This document shows, piece by piece, positions 8,930-18,311 of a stretch of DNA of 33,018 nucleotides. Both the position numbers and the translations under genes were made by a program. Within the stretch, counting starts at the first letter, position 1. Each line of letters begins with the position of its first letter. The notes below the pieces were generated by a model. It ran no database searches and was not told the origin of the DNA. It saw only the letters and a list, made by a program, of their open reading frames with translations. The stretch comes from CAYVGO01 sp964450725 (GTDB lineage: Bacteria > Bacteroidota > Bacteroidia > Bacteroidales > UBA932), in assembly GCA_964450725.1 (NCBI GenBank), contig CAYVGO010000023.1:1-33018 (forward strand), read 5' to 3'.

Positions 8930-9250
8930 ATATAACTACTATAAGATAAAAGTTAATTGCTCAAAGCGAAATATAACTACTATAAGATAAAAGTTAATTG
9001 CTCGAAGCGAGATATAACTACTACAAGATAAAAGTTAATTGCTCGAAGCGAGACATAACTACTACAAGATTAAAGTTAATTGCTCGAAGCGAGATATAAC
9101 TACTACAAGATAAAAGTTAATTGCTCGAAGCGAGACATAACTACTACAAGATTAAAGTTAATTGCTCGAAGCGAGACATAACTACTATAAGATTAAAGTT
9201 AATTGCTCGAAGCGAGATATAACGCTTAGAAGGTAAATGTTAATTGTACA
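8930..9250. repeat. 41-bp tandem repeat array, seven full units and one decayed unit
   Basis: Units start at 8930, 8971, 9012, 9053, 9094, 9135, 9176 and 9217, exactly 41 bp apart. The last is partial and diverged. Each full unit holds ATATAACTACTAYAAGAT, then AAAGTTAATT, then GCTCGAAGCGAG, which contains the small inverted repeat CTCG-AAG-CGAG. Units differ at only a few positions. Units 3-4 and 5-6 are the same two-unit block, so the array grew by duplicating an 82-bp dimer. It is not coding, since 41 is not a multiple of three. The rest of the 8838-9363 gap holds an imperfect hairpin near 8855-8880 and the two flanking promoters. Confidence 0.95.
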
Positions 9251-9292
9251 GAATAAAGTATCTCTTTTTTTTAATAAAAATTGATGTTTTTT

Positions 9293-9323
9293 TTGGATTA
9301 CAAGTATCTCCTTCTTATTTTTG
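9293..9323 (+). promoter_or_regulatory. Promoter of the AraC-type HTH gene
   Basis: TTG at 9293-9295 is followed after 20 bp by TATTTTTG at 9316-9323, an exact TTG-N20-TAnnTTTG pattern. It lies 40 bp before the ATG at 9364 and downstream of the 41-bp array. Confidence 0.7.
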
Positions 9324-9363
9324 TAGTCTCTATTCTAAATACTTAATTATTAATATTTATTTT

Positions 9364-9852
9364 ATGGTATACGAATTTATAGACCTTACCAAAATTTTTA
9401 TATACAAAGCCTTGCCTGAAAATATGAAAGCAAGAGTACTAAAACTTCCCACTCATATGCAATCCATATTGCCTCCCTCTACAGGTTTTCCGACCATAGA
9501 CCTTCAGCAAAAGGAAGAAACTATACTATCTGTCAACTGGCTGGAAATGCCGGAACGACATCTTACGCAATGCGCGTTTATTGATGCCTTCACGGCACTG
9601 GTGCATCAACATGGCTACAAAAGAGTGGATTTTTATGCTTGGAAATTGAACTTGGAAAATCGCAGCGACTTGAGTGCAACAATCAAAGCCCTTGCCGGTA
9701 TCCCTGCAAAAGAATTCATTATTCAATATACATTGCAAATGGCAAGAGATTTAAGGCATCGTACGAATTTGAATAAAAAAGAAATCGGAGAAGTGTTACG
9801 TTTTCCTTCACGCTACTCTTTTCTGCAATTCATAAAGAAGTATGACAAGTAA
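9364..9852 (+). CDS. AraC-type helix-turn-helix protein without a ligand-binding domain
   Basis: The 162-residue product carries an AraC-family DNA-binding domain in its C-terminal half: NRSDLSATIKALAGIPAKEF matches the first helix-turn-helix, and LNKKEIGEVLRFPSRYSFLQFIKKY matches the second, with the usual xxEIxxxLxF and SxFxxxFKK spacing. The N-terminal 75 residues have no recognisable cupin or receiver domain. The ORF could begin at 9244, but a promoter at 9293-9323 puts the start at 9364 (M-V-Y-E-F). It probably acts as a transcriptional regulator; targets are unknown. A terminator hairpin follows at 9890-9918. Confidence 0.75.
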   Translation: MVYEFIDLTKIFIYKALPENMKARVLKLPTHMQSILPPSTGFPTIDLQQKEETILSVNWLEMPERHLTQCAFIDAFTALVHQHGYKRVDFYAWKLNLENRSDLSATIKALAGIPAKEFIIQYTLQMARDLRHRTNLNKKEIGEVLRFPSRYSFLQFIKKYDK

Positions 9853-9889
9853 TATTGAAACAAACCTGAGAGTTAGAACAAGAAATTGA

Positions 9890-9918
9890 ACATTCCATTA
9901 GAGAATGTATTTTTTTTC
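9890..9918 (+). terminator. Intrinsic terminator after the AraC-type gene
   Basis: ACATTC (9890-9895) pairs with GAATGT (9903-9908) around a 7-nt loop and is followed by a run of eight T residues. It separates this gene from secDF. Confidence 0.7.
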
Positions 9919-9949
9919 AGGTGAAATAAGAGAATAGATAAAAAAATAG

Positions 9950-9957
9950 TACCTTTG
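9950..9957 (+). promoter_or_regulatory. -7 box of the secDF promoter
   Basis: TACCTTTG lies about 43 bp upstream of the secDF ATG and matches the Bacteroidota -7 consensus. I see no TTG at the usual distance before it, so the call rests on the -7 box alone. Confidence 0.55.
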
Positions 9958-9999
9958 CGAAATTTCATTTTACTAACATTATAAAATTTAAAGCCATCC

Positions 10000-12900
10000 A
10001 TGCAAAGTAAAGCAGCACTAAGATTTTTGATTATTATACTAATCATCGCTTGTATTTATGAGTTATCATTTACTGTAGCTACAACGTTCGTAGAGCGTGA
10101 TGCTGAGAAATATGCTACAGCCGATAGTAGTTTATATGCCGGAAAAAGTCAATTTTATAGAGATTCGGTAATATCAATCAAAACTAAGCAGTACTTGGAT
10201 TCTATGAATTCCGTAGTTGTGTATAACTTGGGAGTAGCAAAATTCACATATAAAGAATGTAAATCCAAAGAAATTAATTTAGGACTTGACCTCAGAGGAG
10301 GTATGAACCTTACAATGGAAGTATCTGTTGCAGACATGGTGAAAGTTCTAAGTAACAACAGTACCGATACCTTTTTTACACGAGCCCTACAACTTGCTCA
10401 ACAAAGAGAATTAACCAGCCGTGAAAATTTCATACAACTTTTTGGTCAAGCATTTACTGAAATTGCACCCAATGATAAATTAAGCAGAATTTTTGCTTAC
10501 GGGTTAAAAGATAAATTAACCTCCGGAACGGCGGCTTCAAATCAAGAAGTATTAGCAGTACTACAAACAGAAGTATCAGGTACGGTAAAAAATGCCTATA
10601 ATGTACTTCGTAACCGTATTGACCGCTTTGGAGTAACCCAACCTAACATTCAACGCATGGGCGAAAGTGGTCGTATTTTAGTTGAATTACCCGGAGTAAA
10701 AGATCCGGACAGGGTTAGAAAATTGTTACAAGGTACTGCCAATCTTGAATTCTGGGAAACTTACACTTTTAATGAACTACAAAGCGGATTATCTGCTGCT
10801 GCCAACACTATTATGGAGTTGGAAGAAAATCTGCAAGCCGATAATAACACCGCCCAAAGCGTAACAACTACTCCCACAGTCTCTACCGATACTACAAAAA
10901 AAGACGGCTTATTATCTGAAGTTACTCAAGACAGTACGAACTTAGAAACAACTGTTAATAATCCGTTGTTACAAAAATTGATCACTGTAACTATCGGAGA
11001 CGATGGCAAAGTATATGGAATACAACCTCACAGTCCGGAATTGGGAATTGCTGAGCCTAAGGATATGGCAACGATTGAAGCGTGGTTATCTTTACCACAA
11101 GTAAGATCTGAGTTCCCATCTGATTGTCGTTTTGTATGGTCTATAAAATCTAAAACCGCACAGTTAGAACCCAATGGTACGACCAAAGAATATTATGAAC
11201 TTATTGCATTAAAGGGCAAAAAAGCAGTATTAGACGGTGGAGTGATAGAGACCGCTCGTAGAGAATTTAATCCCCAAAACAAAGGTCAGGCAAGTGTTTC
11301 TATGATTATGAATCCTACCGGATCAAGCAAATGGGGACAAATTACATTTGATAATATCGGAAAATCTATTGCTATTGTTTTAGACGATTATGTTTACTCT
11401 TACCCAACAGTACAAAATGAAATTAAAGGAGGAGTATCTTCAATTACAGGTAATTTTTCAATTGAAGAAGCAGATGACTTAGCAAACGTATTAAAGTCTG
11501 GTAAATTACCTGCTCCCGTACGTATTGTTCAGTCTACCATTGTAGGTCCAACATTAGGACAAGAGTCTATTGACTCAGGTTTATTTTCGTTTATCATAGC
11601 CTTTGGATTAGTATTGCTATACATGTTCTTTTTCTATAATCGCGCAGGATTGGTTGCAAATATCGCATTATTAATCAATATCTTTATTTTAATCGGCGTA
11701 CTCTGTTCTCTGGGAGCCGTATTAACATTACCCGGAATTGCCGGTATTGTATTAACGATGGGTATGGCAGTAGATGCTAATGTGATTATTTATGAACGTA
11801 TCAAAGAAGAGATACTGGCAGGCAAAGGAGTCAAATTAGCAGTATCTGATGGTTATAAAAATGCTTATTCTGCAATTATCGACGGTAATGCTACAACTTT
11901 AATTACAGGTATTTGTTTATTCTTATTCGGTTCCGGTCCTATCCAAGGCTTTGCTACTACATTAATCATCGGTATTTTAACCTCTCTTTTCTGTAGCATC
12001 TTAGTTTCAAGATTAATCTTTACCACACTATTAGATCGTAACAAAGTGATTAATTTTGACCGAAAATTAACCCGTCATTTTTTGGACAACTTAAAATTTA
12101 ACTACATCAAAAGTCGCAAAATAGCTTATATTTTCTCTATAACACTTACGGTGGTTATTATTGTATCTTTATTTGTGCGCGGTGTTAGTTGGGGAATTGA
12201 TTTTTCAGGTGGTAGAGTATATGATATTCGATTCGACCAACCTGTAAGTGTCAATGATGTACGTTCGGCGATACGTGAAAAGTTGGCAACCGAGAAAGGT
12301 GCTTCTGTAGAAGTAAAACAATTTGGAACTGGAGGTCAGCAAGTAAGAATAGTTACTGACTATTTACTAAATTCTACAGATCCTGATGCAGAAACTATAG
12401 TACAAGATGTTATTTATGAAGCTGTTTTACCGCTTTATGCCCACCCTTTAACTAAATCGGAATTTGAATCAACGGATAAAGTGATTTACGGTATTATTTC
12501 GGCTCAAGAAGTAGGTCCTGCTATAGCCGAAGATATAAAATATGGAGCAACTATGGCAATATTTTTTGCACTGTTAGCCATCTTTATTTACATAGCCATT
12601 CGATTTAAAAAATTCCAATGGGCTTTAGGAGGAGTTATATCATTAGCACATGATGCTATGGTTACTATCGGTATTTTTTCTTTATTTCATGGATTAGCTC
12701 CATGGAGTATGGACATTGACCAATCTTTTATTGCCGCAATTCTAACAATTATAGGTTACTCTATCAATGACACCGTAATTATATTTGACAGAATACGTGA
12801 AAACATGAAAGAACACAGTAAAACACCATTAGATCAAAACATTAACAATAGTATCAACAGTGTAATGTCTCGTACAGTCAATACAGTCTGTACAACATTA

Positions 12901-13062
12901 ATTGTGTTATTAGCCATATTTATTTTTGGCGGAGAAGTTATTCGAGGATTTAGTTTTGCTCTTATTGTCGGTATTTTAGTTGGAACATATTCATCTATAT
13001 TTATTGCTACTCCTATTGCTTATGACGTTTTACAAATGAAACAAAAAAAACTACAAAAATAG
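10000..13062 (+). CDS. secDF: Protein translocase subunit SecDF (fused)
   Basis: The 1020-residue fusion is typical of Bacteroidota, where secD and secF are one gene. The first half is SecD: a first membrane segment at 9-25, the GLDLRGG motif at about 95-101, the periplasmic domain with NVLRNRIDRFGV, and the SecD core GIVLTMGMAVDANVIIYERI near 580. A Ser/Thr-rich linker around 280-330 interrupts the periplasmic domain. The second half is SecF: GIDFSGGRVYD near 730, then the GYSINDTVIIFDRIREN motif near 925 with its conserved Asp/Arg. It works with SecYEG and uses the proton gradient to help pull proteins across the inner membrane. The peptidase gene follows after 7 bp, so they form an operon. 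Confidence 0.97.
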   Translation: MQSKAALRFLIIILIIACIYELSFTVATTFVERDAEKYATADSSLYAGKSQFYRDSVISIKTKQYLDSMNSVVVYNLGVAKFTYKECKSKEINLGLDLRGGMNLTMEVSVADMVKVLSNNSTDTFFTRALQLAQQRELTSRENFIQLFGQAFTEIAPNDKLSRIFAYGLKDKLTSGTAASNQEVLAVLQTEVSGTVKNAYNVLRNRIDRFGVTQPNIQRMGESGRILVELPGVKDPDRVRKLLQGTANLEFWETYTFNELQSGLSAAANTIMELEENLQADNNTAQSVTTTPTVSTDTTKKDGLLSEVTQDSTNLETTVNNPLLQKLITVTIGDDGKVYGIQPHSPELGIAEPKDMATIEAWLSLPQVRSEFPSDCRFVWSIKSKTAQLEPNGTTKEYYELIALKGKKAVLDGGVIETARREFNPQNKGQASVSMIMNPTGSSKWGQITFDNIGKSIAIVLDDYVYSYPTVQNEIKGGVSSITGNFSIEEADDLANVLKSGKLPAPVRIVQSTIVGPTLGQESIDSGLFSFIIAFGLVLLYMFFFYNRAGLVANIALLINIFILIGVLCSLGAVLTLPGIAGIVLTMGMAVDANVIIYERIKEEILAGKGVKLAVSDGYKNAYSAIIDGNATTLITGICLFLFGSGPIQGFATTLIIGILTSLFCSILVSRLIFTTLLDRNKVINFDRKLTRHFLDNLKFNYIKSRKIAYIFSITLTVVIIVSLFVRGVSWGIDFSGGRVYDIRFDQPVSVNDVRSAIREKLATEKGASVEVKQFGTGGQQVRIVTDYLLNSTDPDAETIVQDVIYEAVLPLYAHPLTKSEFESTDKVIYGIISAQEVGPAIAEDIKYGATMAIFFALLAIFIYIAIRFKKFQWALGGVISLAHDAMVTIGIFSLFHGLAPWSMDIDQSFIAAILTIIGYSINDTVIIFDRIRENMKEHSKTPLDQNINNSINSVMSRTVNTVCTTLIVLLAIFIFGGEVIRGFSFALIVGILVGTYSSIFIATPIAYDVLQMKQKKLQK

Positions 13063-13069
13063 AGCCTAT

Positions 13070-13963
13070 ATGAAGTCAATTTCAATACTACCGGTTGTTT
13101 TCTTGGTGTTATCTCTTAACTTATACGCTATAGAGCAGGAAAATGTTACAGATTATGCCGGTGTTCAACATAGTGAGGAAGAAGAAGAACTTCCGTTAGA
13201 TTTGACTGAAGTGAGAGCCGATAATGACAGTGCCTTTTTTCAATATCCGGAAATAACTCTTTCCAATGGTATTGTCATTCCGGCTGCGAGATTGTATAAT
13301 GAAGTATGGCGTAATGATTTGGTAAATCCCTACAATATAAGATTAGTAGATACCAAAGATACTTTAACCTTAGATATGAGTGGCTATGTCCATCCGATTT
13401 TAAATAGAGTAACTTCTCCTTTCGGATTACGCAGAGGTCGCTATCATTACGGTACAGACGTAAAACTTCAAACCGGAGACTCTATCAAATGTTCATTTGA
13501 CGGAATGGTAAGGATAGCATTACGGGGAAAAGGTTATGGAAAATTTGTTGTTGTAAGACATTACAACGGACTGGAAACTACTTATGCTCATTTAAGTAAA
13601 ATTTCTGTCAATGTCAATGACACAATTAAAGCCGGAGAATTAATTGGACTTGGCGGTAATACGGGACGCTCTACCGGTCCTCATTTACACTATGAAATGC
13701 GTTATTTGGGGACACCGATTAATCCGGAAGAGGTAATTGACTTTAGTACAGGTCAAGCCAAGTTACTGACTACCTATATTACGGCGGCTAATTTTGAATA
13801 TATTAAAGATGCTGAAAAAATAAGACATTGGACAGTCCGTAAAGGAGATACATTAGGTAGAATTTCTCAAAAAACAGGAGTATCCATTGCCAAAATTTGT
13901 CAACTAAATGGTATAAAACGTAGTACTTTACTAAGAATAGGACGAAAAATCAGATACAATTAA
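13070..13963 (+). CDS. Secreted M23 peptidase with C-terminal LysM
   Basis: The 297-residue product begins with a signal peptide ending near NLYA. It carries an M23 (lysostaphin/LytM-type) domain with the zinc ligands HYGTD (His126 and Asp130) and HLHYE (His205 and His207), plus the conserved TYAHLSK strand. A LysM module lies at the C-terminus (about 253-297) with WTVRKGDTLGRIS and LNGIKRSTLLRIGRKI. All metal ligands are present, so it is likely an active endopeptidase cutting peptidoglycan cross-links; LysM would tether it to the wall. It is cotranscribed with secDF and ends before a terminator. Confidence 0.92.
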   Translation: MKSISILPVVFLVLSLNLYAIEQENVTDYAGVQHSEEEEELPLDLTEVRADNDSAFFQYPEITLSNGIVIPAARLYNEVWRNDLVNPYNIRLVDTKDTLTLDMSGYVHPILNRVTSPFGLRRGRYHYGTDVKLQTGDSIKCSFDGMVRIALRGKGYGKFVVVRHYNGLETTYAHLSKISVNVNDTIKAGELIGLGGNTGRSTGPHLHYEMRYLGTPINPEEVIDFSTGQAKLLTTYITAANFEYIKDAEKIRHWTVRKGDTLGRISQKTGVSIAKICQLNGIKRSTLLRIGRKIRYN

Positions 13964-13983
13964 TCCCTGTTCTTATCAAAATA

Positions 13984-14018
13984 AAAGGGATTGAATTGTG
14001 ATATTCAGTCCCTTTTTT
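13984..14018 (+). terminator. Intrinsic terminator after the M23 peptidase gene
   Basis: AAAGGGA and TGAA on the left pair with TTCA and TCCCTTT on the right around an 8-nt loop, with one internal mismatch, and the arm ends in a run of six T residues. It closes the secDF-peptidase unit ahead of dnaB. Confidence 0.85.
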
Positions 14019-14034
14019 AGTCTGTTAATAATCC

Positions 14035-15558
14035 ATGAAGAAACAATTCAAAAAATCACAGGATATTGATTTACAGAGCATAGCCCAATACTATGACAAA
14101 GAATTACCGATGTCTATAGAATTGGAAAAAGCGGTATTGGGTGCTGCCATTTTGGAAAAAAATATCATTATTGACTTATTGGATATTTTAAAGCCTGAAA
14201 GTTTTGCCATTGAAGCCCACCAAGAGATATTTTCTACCTTACAGCATCTTTCTCAACAACTCAAACCGATAGACATTTTAACGGTAACAGAAGAACTCAC
14301 TCGCCGTCAAAAGTTAGACTTCGTTGGAGGTTCCTCTTATTTAGCACATTTAACATTACAAGTAGGTTCGGGGGCACATGCGGGAGAGCATGCCAAAGTA
14401 ATTGTAGATAAATTTATCCAGCGAGAGTTAGTCCGCATTACCGGAAAAGTACAAAAAACAGCTTTGGAAGGTACCACTGATGTCGCCGAACTATTAGATA
14501 CAGCACAGCAAGACCTTTTTGTATTAGCCGAAGGTACTATCAAAAAAGAGGCACAGCCAATGAGTACTGTGGTAGATAAGGTAATGAAACTCATTGAAGA
14601 GGCCGGAGCAAGAGATGATGGATTAAGTGGAGTGGCCTCAGGATTTAAAACCTTAGATACACTGACTTTAGGTTGGCAACCCGGAGATTTGATTATTGTA
14701 GCTGCACGTCCGAGTATGGGTAAAACAGCATTCGTGTTAAGTATGGCCAGAAATATGACTGTGCATCATAAGATTCCTTTAGCCTTTTTTTCCTTAGAGA
14801 TGGGTGCAGAACAGTTAGTATCACGCTTATTTGTCAGTGAATCTAACATTGATTCTAAGAAATTGAAGACCGGAAAGTTAACCAAAGATGAATACAAACA
14901 TTTAAATCAATGTATTCAAACACTGGCACAAGCACCAATGTTTATAGACGATACACCGGCACTTTCTATCTTTGAATTTCGCTCTAAAGCACGAAGATTG
15001 CGATCTACTCATAAAATCGAATGTATTGTGATTGACTATCTTCAATTAATGGTCGGACCTCCGGAAACACGAGGAATGAGGGAACAGGAAGTAAGTAGTA
15101 TTTCTCGATCGTTGAAAGCCATTGCAAAAGAAATTGGAGTGCCGATTTTAGCATTATCACAGTTAAACCGTTCCGTAGAAACACGTGGTGGAACAAAACG
15201 TCCACAGTTAAGTGATCTTCGAGAATCCGGCGCTATAGAGCAAGATGCAGATTTGGTTACCTTTATTCATCGACCCGAATACTACGGATTGACAGAAGAT
15301 GAAGAAGGAAATCCTACACAAGGTGTCGCTGAAATTATTGTAGCCAAACATCGTAATGGGGCTACCGATACTGTAAGGCTAAGATTCCGTAAAGAGCAAG
15401 CTCGTTTCTGTGACTTGGAAGATGATTATACTCACAACGAAATACCACAGATTGTTACTTATTCTTCTAAGTTAAATAGTTCTCAAAACAGCCAATTACC
15501 TCCAAATGATGACTTCGGAATCACACCCGGAGGCATTTCCGGTAATCCTGACTTCTAA
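14035..15558 (+). CDS. dnaB: Replicative DNA helicase DnaB
   Basis: The 507-residue product has the DnaB domain order: an N-terminal primase-interacting domain (about 25-125, with the LEKAVLGAAIL helix), a linker, and a RecA-like ATPase. Walker A is ARPSMGKTAF at 223-232, the FFSLEMG motif follows near 251, Walker B VIDYLQLM is at 332-339, and motifs H3/H4 are PILALSQLNRSVE and RPQLSDLRESGAIEQDAD. The C-terminus (EIIVAKHRNGATDTVRLRF) closes the RecA fold. It unwinds DNA 5'-3' at the replication fork as a hexamer. The GH2 gene follows 23 bp later on the same strand. Confidence 0.97.
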   Translation: MKKQFKKSQDIDLQSIAQYYDKELPMSIELEKAVLGAAILEKNIIIDLLDILKPESFAIEAHQEIFSTLQHLSQQLKPIDILTVTEELTRRQKLDFVGGSSYLAHLTLQVGSGAHAGEHAKVIVDKFIQRELVRITGKVQKTALEGTTDVAELLDTAQQDLFVLAEGTIKKEAQPMSTVVDKVMKLIEEAGARDDGLSGVASGFKTLDTLTLGWQPGDLIIVAARPSMGKTAFVLSMARNMTVHHKIPLAFFSLEMGAEQLVSRLFVSESNIDSKKLKTGKLTKDEYKHLNQCIQTLAQAPMFIDDTPALSIFEFRSKARRLRSTHKIECIVIDYLQLMVGPPETRGMREQEVSSISRSLKAIAKEIGVPILALSQLNRSVETRGGTKRPQLSDLRESGAIEQDADLVTFIHRPEYYGLTEDEEGNPTQGVAEIIVAKHRNGATDTVRLRFRKEQARFCDLEDDYTHNEIPQIVTYSSKLNSSQNSQLPPNDDFGITPGGISGNPDF

Positions 15559-15581
15559 ATAACCAATCTAAAATTATTGAT

Positions 15582-18206
15582 ATGAAAACACTACTGATTA
15601 CTTTAGCATTATCTACTTTTACTTTTTTCACACTCTTTGCCGATCGTAACCCACAATTCTCAACTGCCGGGTTTTACGCTGTAGAGGGTGCTCCAAGAAC
15701 CGTACACAACTTTAATGTCGGATGGCGATTCTATAAAGGAGATATTGATAACGCTGCGGCAATAAACTTTAATGATAAAACTTGGAACGTAGTATCTTTG
15801 CCGCACACGGTAGAACTTGTACCCTCACATGGTAGCGGGAACACTAATTATCAAGGAGTGGCTTGGTACAGAAAACAATTTACATTACCCAATCAGTCCG
15901 ATAAAATCTACAAATTACACTTTGAGGCAGCAATGGGTAAAAGTAAGTATTATGTCAACGGTCAATTAGTAAAAGAGCACTTTGGCGGCTTTCTACCAAT
16001 TACTATTGATTTGACTGCTGCAGGAGTAAAGCCCGGAGAGAGTGCGCTCATCAGTGTAATGATTGATAACAGCGACGACCCTATCTATCCTCCCGGAAAA
16101 CCTCAATACATACTGGACTTCTGCTATTTTGGCGGACTCTACAGAGATTGCTGGCTTATCGGCACATCTCCTATCTATATCACTAATGCTAATGAAGTGA
16201 ATACTGTTGCCGGCGGAGGAATATTTGTAACATATGACAAGGTCAGTGAAAAATCTGCCATGGTCAATATCAAAACTCAAGTACAAAACTCAACAAAGCA
16301 AAAAGAGAGTATTACCATAGAGCAGGACATTATTGACATGCAAGGAAAACTCATTTCCAAATCAAGCCGTAAGTTGACTGTACCACAGAACAATGCAGCA
16401 ACACTCAATAACACTATCACGGTGAAAAACCCTCTATTGTGGCATCCAGATACCCCTAATTTATATATGGTAAAGACATCTATATTTGTAGGTAAAAAGT
16501 TGGTAGATGCTCAAATGAACAGAATCGGAATACGTTCTGTTGAATTCAAAGGTGCTGACGGTTTATATATTAACGGAGTAGCCTTTGATGATAAACTTAT
16601 GGGAGCCAATCGCCACCAAGACTATGGCTTTATCGGTAATGCTCTATCCAACAATTTACACTACCGTGATGCTTTATTATTACGCAATGCAGGTTTGAGA
16701 ATCATTCGCTCTGCACATTATCCTCAAGACCCTGCTTTTATGGACGCTTGTGATGAGTTGGGGTTATTCGTGATTGTGGCTACACCCGGCTGGCAATTCT
16801 GGAATAACGACCCTATCTTTGAGCAACGTGTATATACTGACATTCGCAATATGGTACGCAGAGACAGGAATCATCCCTCTGTTTTACTCTGGGAACCGAT
16901 ATTAAATGAAACCCAGTTTCCTGAATCCTTTGCACACAATGCTTACAAAACTGTTCATGAAGAGTACCCCGCTCCCGGATGTTATGTTGCTTGCGACGAA
17001 CACAGTAAAGGCAGCGAAATGTATGACGTACTCTATTTAGCCCCCAAGAGTGATGAGTATTACCGCAAATTAGGAAAATCAGGATTTACACGGGAGTTTG
17101 GAGATTGTGTTGACGATTGGAACTCTCATAACTCTTACTCTCGGGCTGCCATAGACTGGGGCGAAGGTGCACAACTAAGACAAGCTCAACATTATGCCAA
17201 AAAGAATTACGAATGCTCACTGGGTTTAGACCAGTTTTACAAATCTGCACGAGGGCATGTCGGTGGTACGCTGTGGCACTCGTTTGACCATCAGCGTGGC
17301 TACCATCCTGACCCTTTTTATGGCGGATTGACCGACGTATTCCGTCAGCCAAAGTACTCTTACTTTATGTTCATGTCTCAACGTAATCCTAAACAGCAAC
17401 TACCACTTGCTGAGTCGGGACCTGTGATTTATATCGCTAATGAACTAACTCCTTTCTCCGGTGATGATATTGTGGTGTACAGCAATGCCGACCAAGTAAG
17501 ATTAATCTTGTGGGAACAAGACACGCTATTGATGGATAAATTACAGGGGCAAGGAATCTTACATCACCCCTTTATCTTTAAAGATGCTTATTCCTTCATT
17601 AAGGTAAGAGCTCTACACAGAGGACGTAAACCTGAAAAAGCATCTGTTGTGGCAGAAGGGCTGATAGATGGTAAAGTTATAGTGTCAACCAAGAAAATGC
17701 CTTCTAAACGTTCTACCAACATCAAGTTAGTATTAGACAATCAGGGTATTCCGATTCAAGCTAATGGTGGAGATGTTGTAACAGTGATTGCTAACATTAC
17801 AGACCCACAGGGTAACATCAAGCGGTTATCTAAAGAGCGTATTGTTTTTGAAGTGCTGGGGGAAGGAGAACTATTGAGTGACGAACGTATTGACAACAAC
17901 CCCCGCAATACACTTTGGGGAATGGCACCGGCACTGATTCGTACAACCACCAAGCCCGGACAGGTTACCGTCATTGCGAAAACACTCTATCCCGGACTGG
18001 CAGCTATTCAATCTGACACCTTAACCTTTACTACTGTGCCTTCCGCCTTTCCGCTGTTATATACAGAAGAACCTACTCCCATACCTCAATACAGAATAGG
18101 TGTTGGAAATACAAGAACATTGACTGCGGAGGAAGAAGAGCATTTAAGACAGGTTGAACGTGAGCAGAGTTTCTTTGAAGCGACAGAGAAAAAACCGAAG
18201 CATTGA
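15582..18206 (+). CDS. Secreted glycoside hydrolase family 2 (beta-galactosidase-type)
   Basis: The 874-residue protein starts with a signal peptide (MKTLLITLALSTFTFFTLFA). It has a jelly-roll sugar-binding domain (about 40-190, VAWYRKQF), an Ig-like domain (about 200-310) and a TIM-barrel catalytic domain from about 320 (IGIRSVEF, NRHQDYGF, IIRSAHYPQDPAFMDACDELG). The acid/base Glu443 is in PILNET and the nucleophile Glu505 is in FTREFGD; both are present. Beyond the barrel lies a further beta region (about 590-850) with a QGNIK-type Ig-like repeat. Bacteroidota of this type use such enzymes on plant, algal or host glycans; the exact substrate cannot be told. It is not in a SusCD-type cluster. 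Confidence 0.9.
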   Translation: MKTLLITLALSTFTFFTLFADRNPQFSTAGFYAVEGAPRTVHNFNVGWRFYKGDIDNAAAINFNDKTWNVVSLPHTVELVPSHGSGNTNYQGVAWYRKQFTLPNQSDKIYKLHFEAAMGKSKYYVNGQLVKEHFGGFLPITIDLTAAGVKPGESALISVMIDNSDDPIYPPGKPQYILDFCYFGGLYRDCWLIGTSPIYITNANEVNTVAGGGIFVTYDKVSEKSAMVNIKTQVQNSTKQKESITIEQDIIDMQGKLISKSSRKLTVPQNNAATLNNTITVKNPLLWHPDTPNLYMVKTSIFVGKKLVDAQMNRIGIRSVEFKGADGLYINGVAFDDKLMGANRHQDYGFIGNALSNNLHYRDALLLRNAGLRIIRSAHYPQDPAFMDACDELGLFVIVATPGWQFWNNDPIFEQRVYTDIRNMVRRDRNHPSVLLWEPILNETQFPESFAHNAYKTVHEEYPAPGCYVACDEHSKGSEMYDVLYLAPKSDEYYRKLGKSGFTREFGDCVDDWNSHNSYSRAAIDWGEGAQLRQAQHYAKKNYECSLGLDQFYKSARGHVGGTLWHSFDHQRGYHPDPFYGGLTDVFRQPKYSYFMFMSQRNPKQQLPLAESGPVIYIANELTPFSGDDIVVYSNADQVRLILWEQDTLLMDKLQGQGILHHPFIFKDAYSFIKVRALHRGRKPEKASVVAEGLIDGKVIVSTKKMPSKRSTNIKLVLDNQGIPIQANGGDVVTVIANITDPQGNIKRLSKERIVFEVLGEGELLSDERIDNNPRNTLWGMAPALIRTTTKPGQVTVIAKTLYPGLAAIQSDTLTFTTVPSAFPLLYTEEPTPIPQYRIGVGNTRTLTAEEEEHLRQVEREQSFFEATEKKPKH

Positions 18207-18227
18207 GGAAATGCTAAAGAACGCTAT

Positions 18228-18243
18228 GAGAGTTTAAACTCTC
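18228..18243. repeat. 16-bp perfect palindrome
   Basis: GAGAGTTTAAACTCTC is fully self-complementary and lies between the GH2 stop codon and the terminator. No protein-binding family is recognised. Confidence 0.6.
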
Positions 18244-18272
18244 GCGAACTAGAATCAATCAGCATGATGTCC

Positions 18273-18307
18273 AAGAAAGTGAAGCAATTCTGTTTCACTT
18301 TCTTTTT
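18273..18307. terminator. Bidirectional terminator between GH2 and tilS
   Basis: AAGAAAGTGAA pairs with TTTCACTTTCTTT around an 8-9-nt loop, with a T-run on the plus-strand side. The convergent genes GH2 (plus) and tilS (minus) end on either side. Confidence 0.8.
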
Positions 18308-18311
18308 ATTT

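Noticed and set aside
8930..9250. CRISPR array at the 41-bp repeats
   Set aside because: There are no unique spacers. The whole 41-bp unit is repeated nearly unchanged and no cas gene is near.
9244..9363. N-terminal extension of the AraC-type gene
   Set aside because: The promoter at 9293-9323 lies inside it, and the added residues are low-complexity and hydrophobic.
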